Positions 15,854 through 23,880 are shown, numbered from the stretch's first letter. The stretch is 64,000 nucleotides of DNA from Natranaeroarchaeum sp042663585 (GCF_042663585.1 NZ_JBHTAN010000006.1:1612001-1676000); one strand, 5' to 3'. Translations and numbers: made by a program. Notes: generated from the sequence alone by a model not told the origin.

Positions 15854-16012
15854 ATGCCGGCAACTCTGGAAGTAGAATGTACTAGCGATGATTGTGAGAT
15901 GGATATGTTCGAGCTACATTATACCTACGACATGCCTGATGGCGTTGGCGTCGAGGACTTCGTCTGTCCGTACTGTCAGGGAACTAGCTGCCTCGAGGCG
16001 ATCGAATTATGA
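15854..16012 (+). CDS. Tiny zinc-ribbon protein (DUF7559-like)
   Basis: A 52-residue protein beginning MPATLEVECTSDDCEMDMFE, with paired cysteines: Cys9/Cys14 near the N-terminus and CPYC plus a later Cys in the C-terminal third. It looks like a small zinc ribbon. It resembles a family of very short haloarchaeal proteins (DUF7559 in my memory). Its stop overlaps the start of the Hsp20-like gene (ATGA, 16009-16012), implying translational coupling and a shared role, perhaps in proteostasis. Easily missed because of its size. Confidence 0.75.
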   Translation: MPATLEVECTSDDCEMDMFELHYTYDMPDGVGVEDFVCPYCQGTSCLEAIEL

Positions 16013-16428
16013 CCCTGCGCGAGATCGGTCGGTCCGTCAGCAACACCGTACTTCGGAGCGTCGGACGGGTCTCTAGCAACGTCCAGGAGAACCGGCCGAT
16101 CCCCGTCGACCTGCTCGAAAGCGACGACGCCCTCCTCGCGGTGTTCGACGCCGCAGGTGCGACCCAGAGCGACGTTCAGGTCCGGTTCAGCGACGGTACC
16201 CTTCACGTCCGGATCGAGCGGTTCCGCGAACCGCACAGCGGGTTCGAGACGGTGTTCCCCGGCCGGGGACTCTCGCTGGACGGTAAGGTGGACCTTCCGG
16301 CAGACGCAGCGGTCGATCCGGAGGCCGCGACGGCGACCATTACCGAGAACGGGACGCTCGAAGTCCACGTTCCGAAAGTCGAGGGAGCGGACAGTGAAAC
16401 TGACGAATCGGTCGACGTCGAGACCTGA
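16009..16428 (+). CDS. Hsp20/alpha-crystallin-like small heat shock protein
   Basis: A 139-residue protein. After about 45 N-terminal residues it has an alpha-crystallin-like beta-sandwich (DDALLAVFDAAGATQSDVQV, then DLPADAAVDPEAATATITEN), ending with NGTLEVHVPK, close to the sHsp GxLxVxxPK pattern, and a short acidic tail. Small heat shock proteins hold unfolding clients. The sequence is divergent, so a structural relative of the gas-vesicle GvpH type is also possible. Overlaps the zinc-ribbon gene by four bases. Confidence 0.72.
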   Translation: MTLREIGRSVSNTVLRSVGRVSSNVQENRPIPVDLLESDDALLAVFDAAGATQSDVQVRFSDGTLHVRIERFREPHSGFETVFPGRGLSLDGKVDLPADAAVDPEAATATITENGTLEVHVPKVEGADSETDESVDVET

Positions 16429-16497
16429 GACGGTCGATTAGTGGGTTGGAGCCGCTTTCGTCCGGAGATTCAAGGCCCTTCCACTCCAAATACTGGT

Positions 16498-17691
16498 ATG
16501 AGAAGTTTCCGGATCGGTTCCGCGTTCGGTATCCCGATCAAGCTAGATCTTACGTTCCTGTTAGTACTGCCGCTGTTCGCGTATCTCATCGGCTCCCAGA
16601 TCTCGCTGACCGCGGAGCTACTGAACGACCTGATGGCTGCTGGCATCGAGGCCGGCGCGATCACCGGCGGCCTGACGCCGTGGATCCTCGGCTTTACCGC
16701 TGCTGTCGGGCTATTCGTTGGGATCGTACTCCACGAACTCGGCCACTCCTTCGTCGCGATGCGGTATGGCTACCCCATCGACTCTATCACGCTCTGGATC
16801 TTCGGCGGCATCGCCGCGCTCTCGGAGATGCCCGAAGACTGGAAACAGGAGTTCACTATCGCCATCGCGGGCCCCATCGTCAGCGTCATTGTCGGGCTTG
16901 GATGTTACGGACTGTTCACCGGCGTCCTGTTCCTCGATCCGGTCGAGACGTATCCCGTGGTGACGTTCGGATCGCTGTTCGTCCTCGGCTATCTCTCTAT
17001 CCTGAACGTCGTCCTCGCGATCTTCAATCTGCTTCCGGCCTTCCCGATGGATGGGGGACGGATCCTGCGCGCGTTTCTCGCGCGGAATCGGCCCTACGCG
17101 CGGGCCACCGAGATTGCGGCCGAAGTCGGGAAGTTCTTCGCGGTCCTGCTCGGCCTCTTCGGACTGTTCCCGCCAACCAACGTCATTATGATCGGTGTCG
17201 CCTTTTTCATCTACATCGCCGCTTCCTCGGAGGCCAAGCGGGTCACTATGAAGGCGGCTCTCGAAGGCGTCGCCGTCAGCGACGTGATGACGCCTGCCGA
17301 ACGACTACACACCGTCTCACCCGATACGACCGTCGACGAACTCATCAGGATGATGTTCTCGCAGCGCCACACCGGCTATCCCGTGATGTCGAACGGGCGA
17401 CCGATCGGTATCGTGACGCTCGACGATGCCAGAGACGTCCAACCGGTCGAGCGGGACGCGTTCACCGTCGAGGACGTCATGACGAGCGAACTCCGGACGA
17501 TATCGCCCGACGCGGATGCGATGGAAGCGATCTCGACGATACAGGAGGAGGGTATCGGCAGATTGCTCGTCGTCGACGACTACGGCGACGTCGTCGGACT
17601 CGTCTCACGAACCGACCTGATGACTGCGCTCGACGTCATTCGGTCCTCCGGCACCGAAGCGCCGACTGCCCAGCGAGAGCTCTCGGGCTAG
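16498..17691 (+). CDS. Site-2 protease (M50) with tandem CBS domains, paralogue 1
   Basis: A 397-residue membrane metalloprotease. The zinc motif HELGH lies in VLHELGHSFVAMRYG, and the third ligand is in the FNLLPAFPMDGGR segment. Four to six hydrophobic helices fill residues 15-260. Two CBS repeats (about residues 265-390) contain VSDVMTPAERLHTVSP and VEDVMTSELRTISPD; such pairs bind adenine nucleotides and may regulate cleavage of membrane substrates. The start MRSFRIGSAFG is chosen because the 57-base upstream extension is poor coding sequence. A paralogue lies at 52783. Substrate unknown. Confidence 0.9.
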   Translation: MRSFRIGSAFGIPIKLDLTFLLVLPLFAYLIGSQISLTAELLNDLMAAGIEAGAITGGLTPWILGFTAAVGLFVGIVLHELGHSFVAMRYGYPIDSITLWIFGGIAALSEMPEDWKQEFTIAIAGPIVSVIVGLGCYGLFTGVLFLDPVETYPVVTFGSLFVLGYLSILNVVLAIFNLLPAFPMDGGRILRAFLARNRPYARATEIAAEVGKFFAVLLGLFGLFPPTNVIMIGVAFFIYIAASSEAKRVTMKAALEGVAVSDVMTPAERLHTVSPDTTVDELIRMMFSQRHTGYPVMSNGRPIGIVTLDDARDVQPVERDAFTVEDVMTSELRTISPDADAMEAISTIQEEGIGRLLVVDDYGDVVGLVSRTDLMTALDVIRSSGTEAPTAQRELSG

Positions 17692-17698
17692 CACCTGC

Positions 17699-18841
17699 TC
17701 AGGATCGCTTGACGACGTCACGGATGACGCTCTGGATCAGTCGCTCGTCTTCGAGTTCGATCACCTGTGAGGTGATTTCGACCGGAATCCGATCGCCTGC
17801 TGCTGTCTCGACGTAGATCTGTGAGCCGTCGGCGTGGCGGTTTACCAGCCCGGAACCGCTGTCGACTCGCTCACGAAACAGCGAGTCGTATAGCTTCTTG
17901 TCCTCAGCCGGGTGGATCGCACTGTGGTTTTCTCCTGTGAGGTCGTCTGCCGAGCGACCGAGCAACTCCTCGGCGGCCCGGTTCGCCTCGACGATATCGC
18001 CGCTCTCTGCATCGGTGACGAGGATTGCCGCCGGCGCGGCATCGACGAGCGCGCGATAGCGTTTTCTGGACCGCTCCAGCGACCGCTCGCGCTCCTTCCG
18101 GCCGGTGATCTCGCGAAAGTAGATCGAGAGGCCGTCGACATCCGGGAAGATGCGCGCCTCGATCCAGGCATCGATGAGATCCACCTGCTCTTCGACGGCT
18201 ATCACCTCCTGCTCGGCGACGACGTCGGTTGCAGCGTCGTAAAACTCGGTCTCTCGAACTCCCGGAAACACCTCGGATAACTCCTTACCGAGCAGTTGTT
18301 CGCGCTCTCGGCCGAGCAGTTCCGTTGCGTGGCTGTTCATATACGTCAGCCGCCACTCCGTGTCCAGAGCGACGAATCCGTCGTTGATCCGCTCATACAC
18401 CCGCCGAATACGACGATTTCGGGCCTTCTTCGCCGCTTCGGCTTGCTGTCGCTCGACGACGTTCCGGATCCTGTGGGCTAGCAGGTCGTAGTGCTCGCTC
18501 CCGGCCTCTTTCGGGATGTAATCAGTGACTCCGGCCGTGATCGCACGGCTTGCCACCGTCTCGTCGCCGTTTCCGGTCATCAGAATGAACGGAAGGTCCG
18601 GAGACTCCTCCCTGACCGCCTGCAGAAACTCGATCCCGTCGCGCTCTGGCATCTGATAGTCGCTGACCACGCAGTCGATGTCGTGCTCGTTCAGCAGTCG
18701 CTCTCCCTCGCCCGCACTCGTCGCAGTCTCGACAGCAATATCCTCGAACTCGTCTTCGAGGAACATCTCAGCCAGTTCACCGAACCGTGGATTGTCGTCG
18801 ACGACGAGAACTTCGAGAGGGGGGCCGGATCCTGAAGCCAT
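17699..18841 (-). CDS. Response regulator with two PAS domains
   Basis: A 380-residue signalling protein. Residues about 10-125 are a receiver domain (VLVVDDNPRF, phospho-acceptor Asp61 in VVSDYQMPERDG, switch Thr in ILMTGNGD, Lys in YIPKEAGSE). Residues about 140-255 and 262-378 are PAS domains (INDGFVALDTEWRLTYMNSH; VDAAPAAILVTDAESGDIVE). There is no HTH or kinase domain, so output is probably by protein contact with a histidine kinase encoded elsewhere; haloarchaea have many such PAS regulators. The MASGSG start is chosen by the receiver-domain boundary. It ends seven bases from the convergent protease gene. Confidence 0.88.
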   Translation of the reverse strand: MASGSGPPLEVLVVDDNPRFGELAEMFLEDEFEDIAVETATSAGEGERLLNEHDIDCVVSDYQMPERDGIEFLQAVREESPDLPFILMTGNGDETVASRAITAGVTDYIPKEAGSEHYDLLAHRIRNVVERQQAEAAKKARNRRIRRVYERINDGFVALDTEWRLTYMNSHATELLGREREQLLGKELSEVFPGVRETEFYDAATDVVAEQEVIAVEEQVDLIDAWIEARIFPDVDGLSIYFREITGRKERERSLERSRKRYRALVDAAPAAILVTDAESGDIVEANRAAEELLGRSADDLTGENHSAIHPAEDKKLYDSLFRERVDSGSGLVNRHADGSQIYVETAAGDRIPVEITSQVIELEDERLIQSVIRDVVKRS

Positions 18842-19021
18842 TACCCGGTTTCCTCGGGCCGGTATCATAATCGTTGCGGCGCTGTCGTCGAAATCGATGG
18901 CTGCATCGACGGTGAGGGACGTTGAGGAGGCGGTACAACTGTGAATGGTGTGAGAATCGAACGAGATTGCGAGGATTAACCCGGAGACAGACGTGCTCGC
19001 TTCGCTGCGCACGACTAGCAA

Positions 19022-19043
19022 GCTTCAATTCTCTTGGATGGAC
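19022..19043 (+). repeat. Partial inverted copy of the tRNA-His 3' end
   Basis: GCTTCAATTCTC...TGGAC matches the minus-strand end of tRNA-His (19077-19098) at 16 of 22 positions but in opposite orientation, 33 bases away. It could pair with the tRNA end or be chance. Confidence 0.2.
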
Positions 19044-19076
19044 GTTACGCTGGTCACGTCCGTTCCCAGCGAAAAG

Positions 19077-19150
19077 GTCCAGGTGCGAGAATTGAACCCG
19101 CGTCTCAGCCTCCACAAGGCTGAAGGATAGTCCACTACCCCAACCCGGAC
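19077..19150 (-). tRNA. tRNA-His (GTG)
   Basis: Read on the minus strand, acceptor TCCGGGT pairs with ACCTGGA and the extra G-1 pairs with C73, the histidine identity element. D arm GGGT...ATCC, anticodon stem CAGCC/GGCTG with loop TTGTGGA (anticodon GTG), T arm GCGGG-TTCAATT-CTCGC. No intron. A TATA-like ATTTTAAC (19177-19184 on the minus strand) lies about 30 bases before the 5' end. Confidence 0.95.
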
Positions 19151-19176
19151 ACGTACAACGAAATAGTCGACCCTCA

Positions 19177-19184
19177 GTTAAAAT
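19177..19184 (-). promoter_or_regulatory. TATA box of tRNA-His
   Basis: ATTTTAAC on the minus strand, about 27-34 bases before the mature 5' end of tRNA-His. Confidence 0.5.
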
Positions 19185-19278
19185 ACGTTACGCCTCGGGG
19201 GCGCTACGTGGGGCGTTCACACTCACCTGTCGGACACCGGGAGGCTTTTGCCCCACAGCGGCGTAGAACGATTCAACT

Positions 19279-19734
19279 GTGGCGATCACGGACAAAATCT
19301 ACGTCAAGAACCACCGCCAGCTTAGCTCCCAGCTAGACACCAACATTCCCAAGGGTGCGTTCAAGGGGGCGACGCTCGATATCCTCTTTCAGGGCGGTGG
19401 ACTCGAACAACTCGACGACGCGACGCGGGACCGCGTGCTCGAGTTTGCGGAGGACTTCCTGGACTGTGACTGCGACAACAACCCCTACTGTGGCTGTCCC
19501 GAGCGGAAGTTCATCCGGTATCTGCTGGAGTTGCGGGCCGAGGGGCTCGGCCCCGACGCCATCGTCGACGTGATGAGCAACGACTACATGCTGTACGCCT
19601 ATCCCGGCGACATCCTCTCGTTTCTCGATCAGGGCGTCCGGACGCTCGAAGCGACAGAAGAGTTGGCGAAAGTCGACGGAAACAGAGAGGCCCAGGAGGC
19701 CGCGCGGGCGGCCAAACGCGAACTGTCGCGCTAG
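19279..19734 (+). CDS. DUF5814-like conserved haloarchaeal protein
   Basis: A 151-residue protein from a GTG start (MAITDKIYVKNHRQLSSQLD). A cysteine cluster at about residues 62-74 (DCDCDNNPYCGCPERK) could bind an iron-sulfur cluster or zinc. The rest is helical (LLELRAEGLGPDAIVDVMSN). I recognise it as close to the DUF5814 family of haloarchaea, found alone or attached to helicase-like proteins; that link is from memory. Its stop TAG shares the palindrome CTAG (19731-19734) with the stop of the convergent RHH gene. Function unknown. Confidence 0.7.
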   Translation: MAITDKIYVKNHRQLSSQLDTNIPKGAFKGATLDILFQGGGLEQLDDATRDRVLEFAEDFLDCDCDNNPYCGCPERKFIRYLLELRAEGLGPDAIVDVMSNDYMLYAYPGDILSFLDQGVRTLEATEELAKVDGNREAQEAARAAKRELSR

Positions 19735-20141
19735 CCAAGCCGGAGCGTCTCGTCCGAATCGGTGTTTTCGTCGTCGAGGTCTTCCAGGTAGACCACGTCC
19801 TCAGCCTCCTCTTCGTCCACCTGTTCGCGGAGATGCGTGACGTAGCTCCGGTACTCGTCGAGCTGTTCGCGGAGATGTTCGGCTTCGAGTTCGAGGCGCT
19901 CGTGCTCGCGAATGAAGCTCTTCGGGACTGTTACCTTCGGCGGGAACTCTCCGTCCTCGACGGTCGGACCGAGCTCTTCGTCGGGAACGACCTGTACCTG
20001 CCCGTCGTGGGCGACGAGCTGGTCGACGTAATCCCGGAAGACCGCCGAGAGGGAGATGTCGCGTTCCTCTGCGATCTCTCGGAGCGTCTCGAAGGCGTCC
20101 TCGTTGACCCGGAACGAGATAGTTTTGTTCTTGTTCCCCAT
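19731..20141 (-). CDS. Ribbon-helix-helix (CopG-like) DNA-binding protein with coiled coil
   Basis: A 136-residue protein. Residues 1-45 (KTISFRVNEDAFETLREIAE, then RDISLSAVFRDYVD) fit a ribbon-helix-helix unit, whose dimer inserts a beta-sheet into the DNA groove. Residues about 80-115 are a coiled coil (EHERLELEAEHLREQLDEY), and the C-terminus is acidic. No toxin gene is adjacent, so it is more likely a stand-alone regulator than an antitoxin. A TATA-like CATTAAGTATC (20166-20176, minus strand) lies about 29 bases before the start. Confidence 0.75.
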   Translation of the reverse strand: MGNKNKTISFRVNEDAFETLREIAEERDISLSAVFRDYVDQLVAHDGQVQVVPDEELGPTVEDGEFPPKVTVPKSFIREHERLELEAEHLREQLDEYRSYVTHLREQVDEEEAEDVVYLEDLDDENTDSDETLRLG

Positions 20142-20230
20142 ACTACCGCCCAGTTTCCGGCCGAGATACTTAATGATTCGTCCGCGGCGAACGCGAAGGG
20201 TTTTTGCGCTCAGTCCGTGCCTCTCTCAGT

Positions 20231-20698
20231 ATGTTCCGATCAGGTGCGTTCGTCGCCGAACAGCTTTCGGCGGTGTCCGACGAGCAGGTCCAGCCCAACG
20301 GTGTCGATTTGACTGTCGAGAGCGTGTTCGAGCAGACGGGGACGGGACGGATCGACCAGGATGGAAAATCGATCGGCGAGCGACGCGAACTGGACCCCTC
20401 GGGAGACGATACTACCTACCGCCTCTCACCGGGCGGATATATCGCCCGATACGGAGAAACGATTTCGATCCCGGAGGGGCATGTCGGCTTCGTCCTCCCC
20501 CGCTCGTCGCTCATGCGAAACTCCGCGATGCTCCACACGGCCGTCTGGGACGCCGGCTACACCGGACGCGGTGAAGGGCTTCTCGAGGTCAATCACGAAC
20601 TCGAACTCCAGCGGGACGCTCGCATCGCTCAGATCGTCCTCTCGCGGGCCGAGCACGAGGGGTCGTACGAGGGATCCTATCAGGAAGAGAATCTGTAA
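20231..20698 (+). CDS. dUTPase/dCTP deaminase family protein
   Basis: A 155-residue trimeric beta-barrel nucleotide hydrolase of the dUTPase/dCTP deaminase superfamily. FRSGAFVAEQ opens it; VQPNGVDLTVES, GFVLPRSSLMRNSAMLHTAV and DAGYTGRGEGLLEV contain the conserved substrate and metal-binding motifs. The family removes dUTP or deaminates dCTP and keeps uracil out of DNA. Haloarchaeal members of this size are usually annotated dUTP diphosphatase. I start at the second Met (MFRSGAF); the upstream nine codons lack support. A hairpin follows the stop at 20745-20763. Confidence 0.85.
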   Translation: MFRSGAFVAEQLSAVSDEQVQPNGVDLTVESVFEQTGTGRIDQDGKSIGERRELDPSGDDTTYRLSPGGYIARYGETISIPEGHVGFVLPRSSLMRNSAMLHTAVWDAGYTGRGEGLLEVNHELELQRDARIAQIVLSRAEHEGSYEGSYQEENL

Positions 20699-20744
20699 GA
20701 ATATATTAACAGAGACGTTAGTCGGCGGCACAGCACCGGACATC

Positions 20745-20763
20745 TAGCTCTGTCCGAGAGCTA
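20745..20763 (+). terminator. Perfect hairpin downstream of the dUTPase gene
   Basis: TAGCTCT-GTCCG-AGAGCTA is a 7-bp perfect stem with 5-base loop, 47 bases after the stop and followed by an A-rich stretch. It is a plausible 3' end structure, though archaeal termination usually relies on U tracts rather than hairpins. Confidence 0.35.
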
Positions 20764-20797
20764 AAGAATCCGCCTTACCGGAGAACGCTCTTGATCT

Positions 20798-20818
20798 GTA
20801 GGAGAAGGAACCTCCTAC
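20798..20818. repeat. Perfect 7-bp hairpin in the gap before 20914
   Basis: GTAGGAG-AAGGAAC-CTCCTAC, a second perfect hairpin in the 215-base gap after the dUTPase gene. It could be part of a terminator pair or an operator for the small membrane-protein gene. Confidence 0.35.
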
Positions 20819-20913
20819 TCTGCAATAATACGGTTACAACTCTCCGAACACGCCCGTGAACGGTTATCGGTCATTAAGACCCCTGCGACGGTACTTTCAG
20901 CCCGGACGATCCA

Positions 20914-21201
20914 ATGAGCCAAACTATCTCGACGGAAGAGTCAAACACCGCTATGGAGGCTGGAGCAGACACAGCCCTGATAGCGTCAGTCGTATCGGTT
21001 GGATTAGCGCTGTACACCTTTTTTGCACGAGGTGATCGAGAACTGGGCATCTTCGTCGGCCTCTGGGCGCCGACGATACTAACGCTCTCGAACCACTTCA
21101 AGCAGCGAGATATGGAACAGCAGATCCAGTCAATCCCTCTCACGAGTTCCGCCGGGAACGTTCGTGAGACCATCGAAGAGCTGATCGAGTCCCGCACCTG
21201 A
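20914..21201 (+). CDS. Small membrane protein, family not recognised
   Basis: A 95-residue protein with two hydrophobic stretches (about residues 21-38 and 46-60: ASVVSVGLALYTFFARGD, IFVGLWAPTILTLSNH), a polar N-terminus and an amphipathic C-terminal helix (NVRETIEELIES). No family or motif is recognised. It is flanked by gaps of 215 and 108 bases and appears to be transcribed alone. Confidence 0.6.
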   Translation: MSQTISTEESNTAMEAGADTALIASVVSVGLALYTFFARGDRELGIFVGLWAPTILTLSNHFKQRDMEQQIQSIPLTSSAGNVRETIEELIESRT

Positions 21202-21309
21202 ATAGAGGTCCCCCGGTTCTCGGTGACGATTCGGCACTTTTGTGGCCAGAGCGACTCCCATGACCAGTAACACTTTGATTTTCGCCGTGTATAGGGGTTC
21301 GAACGAACC

Positions 21310-21813
21310 ATGCTCGTAGGTGTCATTTCCGATACGCACGACAACGTGTCGGCCGTCGACCGCGCCGTCTCGATCTTCGAGGAGCGCGGTGTCGAGACCG
21401 TGATCCACTGTGGCGATGTCATCGCGCCGCCCGTCGTCCCGCACTTCGAGGGGCTAGAAGTACACGGCGTCCTCGGGAACAACGATGGCGAACTCGACGG
21501 CCTCGAATCGGCGTTTCGCCGACTCGGGAACGGAAGCGAACTCCACGGCCGGTTTGCCGAACTTGAGATCGACGACACGGCGTTTGCCGTCCTGCACGGG
21601 GAGAACCTCGACGACGTCGAAGCGCACGCCGAATCCGGCGAGTACGAGTACGTCTGCTACGGCCATCATCACGTCGCCGAGGAGCGGGAGGTCGACGGAA
21701 CGACCGTTCTCAACCCCGGCGCACACTTCCCCACAGTACCGGACGAGCAACACAGCATTGCGATTGTCGACACTGACAGCGGCGACGTCGAGTTCGTCCC
21801 CGTCGAGGAGTGA
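21310..21813 (+). CDS. YfcE/MJ0936-type metallophosphodiesterase
   Basis: A 167-residue calcineurin-like phosphoesterase. The metal ligands are in GVISDTHDN, IHCGDVI, VLGNNDGE, VLHGE and CYGHHHVAEE, the full set of the family. MJ0936 and YfcE hydrolyse phosphodiester model substrates; the natural substrate is unknown. LNPGAHFP near the C-terminus is also typical. The gene ends 34 bases before the 5-formyl-THF cyclo-ligase gene on the same strand and may be cotranscribed with it. Confidence 0.92.
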   Translation: MLVGVISDTHDNVSAVDRAVSIFEERGVETVIHCGDVIAPPVVPHFEGLEVHGVLGNNDGELDGLESAFRRLGNGSELHGRFAELEIDDTAFAVLHGENLDDVEAHAESGEYEYVCYGHHHVAEEREVDGTTVLNPGAHFPTVPDEQHSIAIVDTDSGDVEFVPVEE

Positions 21814-21847
21814 AAACACTCACAGCCGTCCCGCCCGAGGCACGACC

Positions 21848-22564
21848 ATGGACAAACAGGAGCTTCGCGACCGCATCTGGGACGGCATAGAGGAGAGCGG
21901 CGAGGCACGGTTCCCGTTCCCGCCGCACGGACGGATCCCGAACTTCGCCGGCGCTGATGCCGCTGCAGAGCGGCTTGCGGAGCGACCGGAGTGGATGAAG
22001 GCGGACGCGATCAAGATCAATCCTGACTCCCCACAGCGTCCCGTCCGAAAGCGTGCGCTCGAAGCCGGGAAGACGCTGTACATGGCGGTTCCGCGGCTCC
22101 GAGATGCCGACTGCTTTCTCCGGCTCGATCCCCGTGAGATCGACGACTACGACCGGGCAACCACTCTCTCCGGATCGAGTGAACTCGGCGTCCAGGTCGG
22201 ACCCGACGAGGTCGATTCGGTCGATTTGATCGTCTCTGGGAGTGTCGCCGTCACCGAAGACGGGGCGCGAATCGGGAAAGGAGAAGGGTACAGTGACCTG
22301 GAGTACGCGCTCCTCGACACGCTAGATCTGGTCGACGAGACGACGCCGATTGCGACGACGGTACACGAATCCCAGGTCGTCGACGTGCAGGTCGCGATCG
22401 ACGACCACGACGTTCCGCTCGATGTTGTCGTAACGCCTGAACGCACAATCGAAACGGAGACGCCGTACGACCGATCGGACGGTATCGACTGGTCCGCGCT
22501 CGACGAGGAGCGGATCGAGGAGATGCCGGTCCTCCAGGAACTGCGAGACGGCGGGACGTTCTGA
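21848..22564 (+). CDS. 5-formyltetrahydrofolate cyclo-ligase family protein
   Basis: A 238-residue protein beginning MDKQELRDRIWDGIEESGEA. It has the archaeal cyclo-ligase pattern: RIPNFAGADAAAERL, the PDSPQRPVRKRALE basic segment for ATP and polyglutamate, RIGKGEGYSDLEYALL (the ligase signature GxGxGYxDxE) and a C-terminal TPERTIETETP. The family converts 5-formyl- to 5,10-methenyl-tetrahydrofolate with ATP. Folate synthesis genes (pabABC) occur 10 kb upstream. Some archaeal members of the family are shorter or fused; this is full length. Confidence 0.85.
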   Translation: MDKQELRDRIWDGIEESGEARFPFPPHGRIPNFAGADAAAERLAERPEWMKADAIKINPDSPQRPVRKRALEAGKTLYMAVPRLRDADCFLRLDPREIDDYDRATTLSGSSELGVQVGPDEVDSVDLIVSGSVAVTEDGARIGKGEGYSDLEYALLDTLDLVDETTPIATTVHESQVVDVQVAIDDHDVPLDVVVTPERTIETETPYDRSDGIDWSALDEERIEEMPVLQELRDGGTF

Positions 22565-22591
22565 CGTCTATAAAAGAGAGCAGCGCGAGTA

Positions 22592-22613
22592 CCACGGGTC
22601 ACCGCACCCGTGG
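22592..22613 (+). repeat. Left-end hairpin of the non-autonomous element
   Basis: Perfect 7-bp stem CCACGGG/CCCGTGG, loop TCACCGCA; followed by GGTGAAGC as in the TnpB left end. Confidence 0.65.
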
Positions 22614-22930
22614 GTGAAGCGCGTCAACTATTGTCCAAATGATTAAGTATCTCGTACACGTTTGTTCGAGAACGACCAGAAAACGATACGCAAAGTATGG
22701 GATTGAAGACCTCAATTCTTTTGCTGGTCGTCCGATGGCATGAAAATGCGGCTCCTCTCAAAACCCGTCACGAGGCGGTGAGACGGGAGTTGTCGGGTCG
22801 TGGTGGAGCGACCGACCCTCACGGAGCAACGTTCGCTTCGAGTGTTTACCCGTGCCGGGCACGAGCCGTAAGGCGAGTGCGAGGGGGATTAAAGTCTGGT
22901 GCTGGTGCAGTGCAGCCCTAAACCCGGACG

Positions 22931-22952
22931 CCACGGGCCACCGTGCCCGTGG
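22931..22952 (+). repeat. Right-end hairpin of the non-autonomous element
   Basis: Same 7-bp stem as the left hairpin, loop CCACCGTG. In IS200/IS605 elements subterminal hairpins are the transposase TnpA recognition sites. Confidence 0.65.
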
Positions 22953-23160
22953 TACTTCACGTGCGTTCCGAATTGGCGAACTGGCGACACGACGACGGCC
23001 CGACGACGACCCGATGTGGTGTGTCGCGCTACGGCAGTCCACAGCGGGCAACTCGATTGCGGATAGCGCCGGATTGGCTCGCCTTCGGATATAAACCTGT
23101 GTGAGAACGAGCAGTCCAGCAGTTGTCAGGGCTGCTCAAGCGCAGTCCAGTGGCCCCGTA

Positions 23161-23880
23161 TTAGAACTGATCTAGCCCGGTCTGGGGGTCGCTCTCGGGT
23201 GCGTCGACCGGTTCGATGATATCAGGCGAATCGTTTCGAGGGTTGTTGACGTCCGCGGAAATCGGGTACTTTTCGAAGCCATCCCCCGAATGCGGGGCGA
23301 GGAGTTCTTCTTTCCCTGGCGGCGATTCGCCCAACCACTCGCGTTCCTCATCGGCGTCGAAGACGACCGGCATCCGGTGGTGTAGTGGCTCCATCAGGTC
23401 GTTCGGTGTCGTCGTGAGAACCGTCACGGTGACCAGCGAGTGGTCACCGTCGGACCAGCGCGACCAGAGACCAGCCATTGCGAACGGCTCCCCGTCCGAT
23501 CGCTCGATGCGAAATGCCTGCTTCCCATCGGTGCGCTCCTGCCACTCGTAGAAGCCGTCGGCGAGCACGAGACAGTGGCCGCAGGTGCGGGTCACCCCAT
23601 CGTCCTCCGTCCGGCGAAATGCGTCCCGAAACGCTGGCTTCTCGTCGACGGTCTCGGTTCTGGCGTTGATCAGTCCGTTCCAGTCGCCGGGGTCGTCGGC
23701 CCAGTGGGGGACGAAACCCCACGAGCGCAGTTCGGCGCGTCCGGGCGTCTCGTCGCGGATTACCGGGATGTCGTCCTCCGGTGCGATGTTGTAGGACGGC
23801 TCGAACGCCCCGGGAGGAGAGACGTCGAAGCGCTCACCGATCACCGAGGACGACGCGAACAGGGAGCTACGGCCACACAT
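23161..23880 (-). CDS. SOS response-associated peptidase (SRAP, YedK/HMCES family)
   Basis: A 239-residue protein that starts MCGRSSLF. After Met removal the Cys becomes the N-terminal nucleophile that forms a stable thiazolidine crosslink to abasic sites in single-stranded DNA. PSYNIAPED, SWGFVPHWADD, LINARTETVDEKPAFRD, CLVLADGFYEWQ and LHHRMPVVF are the SRAP signatures, including the catalytic Asn, Glu and His regions. The C-terminal 25 residues are acidic and specific. The in-frame extension before MCGR is excluded because Cys must be residue 2. Confidence 0.95.
   Translation of the reverse strand: MCGRSSLFASSSVIGERFDVSPPGAFEPSYNIAPEDDIPVIRDETPGRAELRSWGFVPHWADDPGDWNGLINARTETVDEKPAFRDAFRRTEDDGVTRTCGHCLVLADGFYEWQERTDGKQAFRIERSDGEPFAMAGLWSRWSDGDHSLVTVTVLTTTPNDLMEPLHHRMPVVFDADEEREWLGESPPGKEELLAPHSGDGFEKYPISADVNNPRNDSPDIIEPVDAPESDPQTGLDQF

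Larger units (their letters stand above)
22565..23160. mobile_element. Transposase-less IS200/IS605-type element (PATE/MITE-like) and flanking gap
   Basis: No protein gene in 596 bases. Two hairpins with the same stem bound the centre: CCACGGG-TCACCGCA-CCCGTGG (22592-22613) and CCACGGG-CCACCGTG-CCCGTGG (22931-22952). Both loops contain CACCG, as do both end hairpins of the TnpB element at 34.4-35.8 kb. After the left hairpin comes GAAGC, then exactly 21 bases, then ATTAAGT, the same spacing as in the TnpB element. The interior shows no TnpB motifs. Beyond 22960 I see nothing definable. Non-autonomous palindrome-ended elements of this kind are known in haloarchaea. Confidence 0.6.

Noticed and set aside
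16446..17816. A 456-codon frame over the first site-2 protease
   Set aside because: Shadow frame in another phase of the protease gene; no domain resemblance and biased Arg/His composition.
22690..23094. Short frames in the 22.6-23.1 kb gap as genes
   Set aside because: They lack TnpB motifs and any recognisable domain; the stretch is better read as an element remnant.
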